Assembly: GCF_008831265.1 (NCBI RefSeq)
Contig: NZ_VTTH01000006.1
Span: forward strand, 1-64,000
Origin: Lacisediminimonas profundi
GTDB taxonomy: Bacteria > Pseudomonadota > Gammaproteobacteria > Burkholderiales > Burkholderiaceae_D
DNA length: 64,000 nt
Direction of reading: 5' to 3'
Shown: in pieces, positions 60,325 to 64,000 of the stretch
Numbering within the stretch: the stretch's first letter is position 1
Layout: every line of letters starts with the position of its first letter
Translations under genes and position numbers: made by a program
Notes under the pieces: model-generated
Database searches by the model: none
Told to the model about the DNA's origin: nothing
The model's input: the letters and a program-made list of their open reading frames with translations, nothing else

Positions 60325-61062
60325 ATGGAAACCACCGCCACCGTACTGGTCGTTGATGATGATCGCGAGATCCGCTCGCTGCTGGGCGACTATCTGGAAG
60401 CAAACGGCTACCGCGCGGCGCTCGCGGCCGACGGCGTCGAGATGAAGCAGGTCCTGGACCGGCAGCATGTCGACCTGATGGTGCTCGACCTGAACCTGCC
60501 CGGCGAAGACGGCCTCACGCTGTGCCGCCGCCTGCGTGCCAGCTCGGACTTGCCGGTCATCATGCTGACGGCGCGCGACCAGCCGCTGGACCGCATCCTC
60601 GGACTGGAAATGGGTGCCGACGATTACTTGCCCAAGCCTTTTGAACCGCGCGAATTGCTGGCGCGCATCCGCAGCGTGCTGCGCCGGACCCAGGGGCTGA
60701 ACAACCGCAACGACCCCGCTTCGAATCAGTCGCATCAACGCCTGGTCTTCAACGGCTGGTCACTCGACCTGGTTGCGCGCCACCTGGTCAACCCTCATGG
60801 CGTGGTGGTGATGCTGTCCGGCGCCGAATTCCGGCTGCTCAGGGTGTTCCTCGAACGCCCCAACCGCGTGCTGAACCGCGACCAGTTGCTGAACCTGACC
60901 CAGGGACGCGATGCCGATCCCTTCGACCGCTCGATCGACATCCAGGTCAGCCGCCTGCGGCAGAAGCTGGGCGATGACGCCCGCGCGCCGGCGATCATCA
61001 AGACCGTGCGCAACGGCGGATATGTACTGGCGGCAGATGTGAGCGCGGAAGACCGGACATGA
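60325..61062 (+). CDS. OmpR-family response regulator
   Basis: This 245-residue regulator has a complete receiver: D11/D12, phospho-acceptor D55 (VLDLNLPGEDG), T82 and K104. It is joined to a winged-helix domain (about 135-240, with DRSIDIQVSRLRQKLGDD). The start at 60325 gives the family N-terminus. It overlaps the sensor kinase gene by four bases (ATGA), so the pair is co-translated. It probably controls the divergent Spy-like gene. Confidence 0.93.
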   Translation: METTATVLVVDDDREIRSLLGDYLEANGYRAALAADGVEMKQVLDRQHVDLMVLDLNLPGEDGLTLCRRLRASSDLPVIMLTARDQPLDRILGLEMGADDYLPKPFEPRELLARIRSVLRRTQGLNNRNDPASNQSHQRLVFNGWSLDLVARHLVNPHGVVVMLSGAEFRLLRVFLERPNRVLNRDQLLNLTQGRDADPFDRSIDIQVSRLRQKLGDDARAPAIIKTVRNGGYVLAADVSAEDRT

Positions 61063-62432
61063 GCTCCTTCCTCCGCTCGATGGCCGGGCGCGTATTCCTG
61101 ATCCTGCTGGTGGGCGTGCTCGCCTCTGCGGCACTGACCTGGTGGCTGGCATTCGGCGAACGGCAGCGGACCTTCGCCCAGGTGCGCGACGCCCGTGTTG
61201 CCGAACTGATCGAACAATCGGTGCTTACTCTCGACGCCCTGCCAGCGGCCGAGCGCCAATCGCATCTGGAGCGGGCCCGTCGCTTCGGGGTGCGCTACGA
61301 AATCGTGGGCGCGCTCGACGCCAGCGAACGCGCGCAGGCGCAACCGGGTGCCGTCAGCCGTGCGGTGGCGGAACGGCTCGGCACCGGCTTCACGGTGATG
61401 CCGCTGCGCCTTGCGCCGGAAGCCTGCCCCGTCCCACGCATGCGGCCCCCGCCCGAGCACGGCATGATGGCGTGGCAGCAGCCTGCTCCGCGTGGCGGGT
61501 GCGAAGCACTCGCGGTCGGGCTGCGCGACGGCCAGTTCCTGCGCATCGCGATCCTGCCCGCCCGCAGCACGGCACCACCGCTGCCAGCCGACCTGCCGCT
61601 GTATATCGCCCTGTTCCTGCTGTGCATTGCCGCGCTCGTGTTCGCCGTCACCCGCATGACCATGCTACCCCTGCGCCAGCTTGCGAATGCGGCGCGGGAA
61701 CTCGGTGAAGACCTTCAGCGGCCACCACTGCCAGAACAGGGAGCGACCGAAATCCGGCAGGCCACCGCGGCCTTCAACGCCATGCAGGCGCGCATCCGCC
61801 AGCAAATCCAGCAGCGCACCGAGATGCTGGCTGCCATCACCCACGATCTGCAGACGCCGCTGACGCGCCTGCGCCTGCGGCTGGAAAAAGTCAGTGATGC
61901 GGCGCTGCGCGACAAGCTGATTGAAGACCTGGCGGCCACGCAGGCGATGGTCAGGGAAGGACTGCTGCTTGCGCGCAGCATGGACAATTCGGAACCGATG
62001 CAGCCGGTGGACCTCGATTCGCTGCTCGACAGCGTATGCAGCGACGCCGCCGACGCCGGCGAAGACGTGCAACTGGAAGGGCAAAGCCGGATGTCGGTGC
62101 AGGCGCGGCCAACGGCATTGCGCCGGTGCCTGACCAACCTGGTGGATAACGCGGTGAAGTACGGCGGCCATGCCCGCGTGCAGGTCGAGGCGCGCGGCAG
62201 GCAGGCGCTGATACGCGTGTCCGATGGCGGGCCGGGCATACCCGAAGACCAGCAGGCCAGGGTGTTCGAACCGTTCTACCGGCTGGAGAACTCACGCTCG
62301 CGCGAGTCAGGCGGGACCGGGTTGGGGCTGACGATTGCGCGCAATATCGTTGAACAGCATGGCGGGACGATCAAGCTGGCCAACCGGGCGGAGGGCGGGT
62401 TGGAGGTGACGGTGGTTTTGCCGGGGAAGTGA
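61059..62432 (+). CDS. Sensor histidine kinase
   Basis: This 457-residue membrane kinase has membrane segments at about 11-31 and 181-199 flanking a periplasmic domain. That domain holds a Pro/Met/His-rich loop bounded by C123 and C148. A HAMP segment, the phospho-acceptor H262 (ITHDLQTPLTRLR) and an ATPase domain with N, G1 (SDGGPGIPE) and G2 (GGTGLGLTI) boxes follow. The cysteine-bounded Met/His loop, together with the metal-binding look of the divergent Spy-like protein, suggests a metal or thiol-stress signal. This is inference. Confidence 0.93.
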   Translation: MSSFLRSMAGRVFLILLVGVLASAALTWWLAFGERQRTFAQVRDARVAELIEQSVLTLDALPAAERQSHLERARRFGVRYEIVGALDASERAQAQPGAVSRAVAERLGTGFTVMPLRLAPEACPVPRMRPPPEHGMMAWQQPAPRGGCEALAVGLRDGQFLRIAILPARSTAPPLPADLPLYIALFLLCIAALVFAVTRMTMLPLRQLANAARELGEDLQRPPLPEQGATEIRQATAAFNAMQARIRQQIQQRTEMLAAITHDLQTPLTRLRLRLEKVSDAALRDKLIEDLAATQAMVREGLLLARSMDNSEPMQPVDLDSLLDSVCSDAADAGEDVQLEGQSRMSVQARPTALRRCLTNLVDNAVKYGGHARVQVEARGRQALIRVSDGGPGIPEDQQARVFEPFYRLENSRSRESGGTGLGLTIARNIVEQHGGTIKLANRAEGGLEVTVVLPGK

Positions 62433-62480
62433 ACGTGTGATTCGCGCAGCGAGAGCGCCAACGGCCGATCGACTTTGTAG

Positions 62481-62520
62481 CTCCCTCCCTTTCAAGGGGA
62501 GGGAGCGTTCATGGCGTGCG
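62481..62520. repeat. Dispersed palindromic repeat, copy 2
   Basis: CTCCCTCCC (62481-62489) and GGGAGGGAG (62497-62505) form a 9-bp stem with loop TTTCAAG, followed by CGTTCATGGCGTGCG. It matches copy 1 at 20475-20510 in the right flank, while the hairpin centre is in the inverted orientation. It lies between the convergent kinase and YXWGXW genes. Confidence 0.65.
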
Positions 62521-62557
62521 CAGGTTCACGCTTCGCGCGACCTGCACACACGAACAA

Positions 62558-62923
62558 TCAGCAATTCCCCTTCTTCGCCTGTCCCGGCGGGCATCCGTGC
62601 GGGTGTGGCTTCTTCTGCTTCCATTTCCCGTTCTTCAGCCGCCAGCCGTTGTCAGCCTGCTCCCACATCGGCGGTTCGTAAAAGTAACCGGCGCGCGCTG
62701 TTTCCCAATGGCCGGGGACCCAGACATGCCGGTAGCCATCCCAGTTCCAGAAGCCCGGAACCCATATGTGCCCGTGCCGCGGCGCAGGTACCGATTCCAC
62801 CTGCACCGGAGGCGGCGGAACCGCGATGACGATGTTGATGCCGACTTGGGGCGATGCCAATGCCGGCAAGGCACAGCAACCAGCCAGCGCGACGGAAAGT
62901 AGCAGGTGCTTCGCAGCGTTCAT
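62558..62923 (-). CDS. YXWGXW-repeat secreted protein
   Basis: This 121-residue protein has a signal peptide (about 1-26). It contains two W-x-P-G-x-W units (HIWVPGFWNWDGY and HVWVPGHWE), as in the YXWGXW repeat family, and ends in a basic, Pro/Gly/Cys-containing tail. The family is common in proteobacterial periplasms, but its function is not known. The ATG at 62923 follows AAAGGACATCCGT. The 145-bp gap to the next gene shows nothing assignable. Confidence 0.82.
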   Translation of the reverse strand: MNAAKHLLLSVALAGCCALPALASPQVGINIVIAVPPPPVQVESVPAPRHGHIWVPGFWNWDGYRHVWVPGHWETARAGYFYEPPMWEQADNGWRLKNGKWKQKKPHPHGCPPGQAKKGNC

Positions 62924-63068
62924 ACGGATGTCCTTTTGATCTGGATTCACGCTTCCGACTATACGCAGCCGCCAGCCAGGAACAATCAAAGATGCAATCC
63001 GTTACAGGCGCTGGAAAATGCGGCTGCATTGGCGGCCGGCGGCGAATGCCGCGCGGCCGCGGTCATGC

Positions 63069-64000
63069 TTACATGCCGACCGGATAACCATCCTTGCGGT
63101 GATCCGATGCAGCGATGTAGCCATTGGCGCTTTTCAGGGCGAGTTGGGCGCAGCCGAACTCGGTGTCGAAACGCTGCGCGACCTTCACCGTATGTCCCAT
63201 TGCCGTCAGCCCGTCGATCACGTCGCGCGGGAAATTCCATTCGACGGCGACGGTGCTGTTGTCGTCCATCACACGCCAGCGCGGAGCGTCGCTGACCGCC
63301 TGCGGGTTCTGGCCGAAATCAGCGATGCGCGACGTCACCTGCACATGGCCCTGCGCCTGCATCGAACCGCCCATCACGCCGAAGCTCATCAGCGGCGCAC
63401 CACCCCGGCTCAGGAAGCCGGGGATGATGGTATGGAACGGACGCTTGCCCGGGGCAACCTGGTTCGGATGGCCCGGCTTGAGCGAGAAGCCCCAGCCGCG
63501 GTTATGCAGCGCGATGCCAGTGTCCGGCACCACGACGCCCGAGCCGAAGCCCTTGAAGTTGGACTGGATGAAGGAGATCATCATGCCGTTCTCATCCGCA
63601 GCGGTCATGTAGACCGTGCCGCCGCCATGCGGATTGCCGGCACGCGCTGGCGACGCCCGCTTGCGGTCGATCAGGGCTGCGCGGCGCGCCAGGTAGCCAC
63701 GGTCGAGCAAGTCGGCCGCAGTGACCGTCTTCATCGCATCTTCGTCGGCAACATATTCCGCCATGTCGGCGAACGCCATCTTCATCGCCTCGATCTGCAG
63801 ATGGGTCGTCTCCAGCGTATCGCGCCCGGCGGCGCCGAGGTCGAAGTTGTCCAGCATGCCCAGCGCCATCAGCGCGCCGATGCCCTGCCCGCTCGGCCCG
63901 ATTTCATGCAGCGTGACGTCGCGGTACTGCATCGAGATCGGGGTGACCCAGTCTGCCTTGTGCGCAGCCAGATCCTGCTCGTCGATCGCGCCGCCGGTGT
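63069..64000 (-). CDS. Gamma-glutamyltransferase-family protein (3' part; 5' end outside the window)
   Basis: The frame is open to the window edge, so about 310 C-terminal residues are visible. GGAIDEQDLAAHKADWV near the edge and GQGIGALMALGMLDN are GGT-family features. The small-subunit start with the catalytic threonine is probably GGGTVYMTAADENGMM. FIQSNFKGFGSGVVVPDTG and FSLKPGHPNQVAPGKRPFHT match the putative-GGT branch found in many proteobacteria. Maturation is by self-cleavage before that threonine. Whether it acts on glutathione or another gamma-glutamyl or acyl compound is open. Confidence 0.9.
   Translation of the reverse strand, partial: TGGAIDEQDLAAHKADWVTPISMQYRDVTLHEIGPSGQGIGALMALGMLDNFDLGAAGRDTLETTHLQIEAMKMAFADMAEYVADEDAMKTVTAADLLDRGYLARRAALIDRKRASPARAGNPHGGGTVYMTAADENGMMISFIQSNFKGFGSGVVVPDTGIALHNRGWGFSLKPGHPNQVAPGKRPFHTIIPGFLSRGGAPLMSFGVMGGSMQAQGHVQVTSRIADFGQNPQAVSDAPRWRVMDDNSTVAVEWNFPRDVIDGLTAMGHTVKVAQRFDTEFGCAQLALKSANGYIAASDHRKDGYPVGM

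Overview
The window is high-GC DNA from a betaproteobacterium, most likely of the order Burkholderiales and plausibly the Oxalobacteraceae. The evidence is the conserved pilD-coaE-zapD-yacG and mraZ-to-ftsZ gene orders, a tripartite-tricarboxylate (Bug) receptor, TTG/GTG starts with tight ATGA and TGATG overlaps, and protein sequences typical of this group. Genus is inference. About 57 protein genes and one tRNA gene are supported; no CRISPR array, rRNA or intact insertion sequence was seen.

Layout. 1-2970: the end of an unidentified gene, a type I secretion adaptor (HlyD family) and an orphan branched-chain-amino-acid-type binding protein. 3255-14993: an accessory region with two metabolic modules facing each other. 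The plus-strand module encodes an adenylylsulfate/fumarate-reductase-like flavoprotein, a 2x[4Fe-4S] ferredoxin, a complete SsuABC-type importer, a HEAT-repeat protein and an AtzF-like amidase. The minus-strand module encodes a second amidase and a second SsuABC-type importer. The two end back to back at 10938/10939. 15254-16861: a Fic-family gene of foreign look with an inverted-repeat upstream region, next to tRNA-Ala(CGC). 16971-17761: a UPF0016/GDT1-type manganese exporter behind a yybP-ykoY (Mn2+) riboswitch.

17869-30701 and on to 46652: housekeeping genes. pilD, coaE, zapD and yacG run on the plus strand. The rest is mostly minus strand: mutT, a DUF815 ATPase, argJ, secA, an M23 peptidase, lpxC, a peroxiredoxin and the full dcw cell-wall/division cluster (ftsZ, ftsA, ftsQ, ddlB, murC, murG, ftsW, murD, mraY, murF, murE, ftsI, ftsL, rsmH, mraZ). 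Most dcw genes overlap by 1-4 bases, which suggests translational coupling. Transcription starts at a promoter overlapped by four 10-bp-phased MraZ-type repeats.

47109-55130: a monooxygenase-like protein, a response regulator without the phospho-acceptor aspartate, hemA, prfA, dsbB, prmC, tex and grxD. 55212-59384: a LysR regulator, an IlvD/Edd-family dehydratase, a Bug receptor and a 4-oxalocrotonate-tautomerase-like protein, probably a small catabolic unit. 59512-62432: a Spy-like His/Met-rich periplasmic protein divergent from a two-component system, with paired operator repeats between them. 62558-64000: a YXWGXW-repeat protein and the 3' part of a gamma-glutamyltransferase gene.

The strongest candidate for an undescribed system is the 3255-10938 module: a redox pair related to dissimilatory APS reductase, embedded with a transporter, a HEAT-repeat protein and an amidase in an organism with no other sign of dissimilatory sulfur metabolism in the window. 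Its substrate cannot be read from the sequence.
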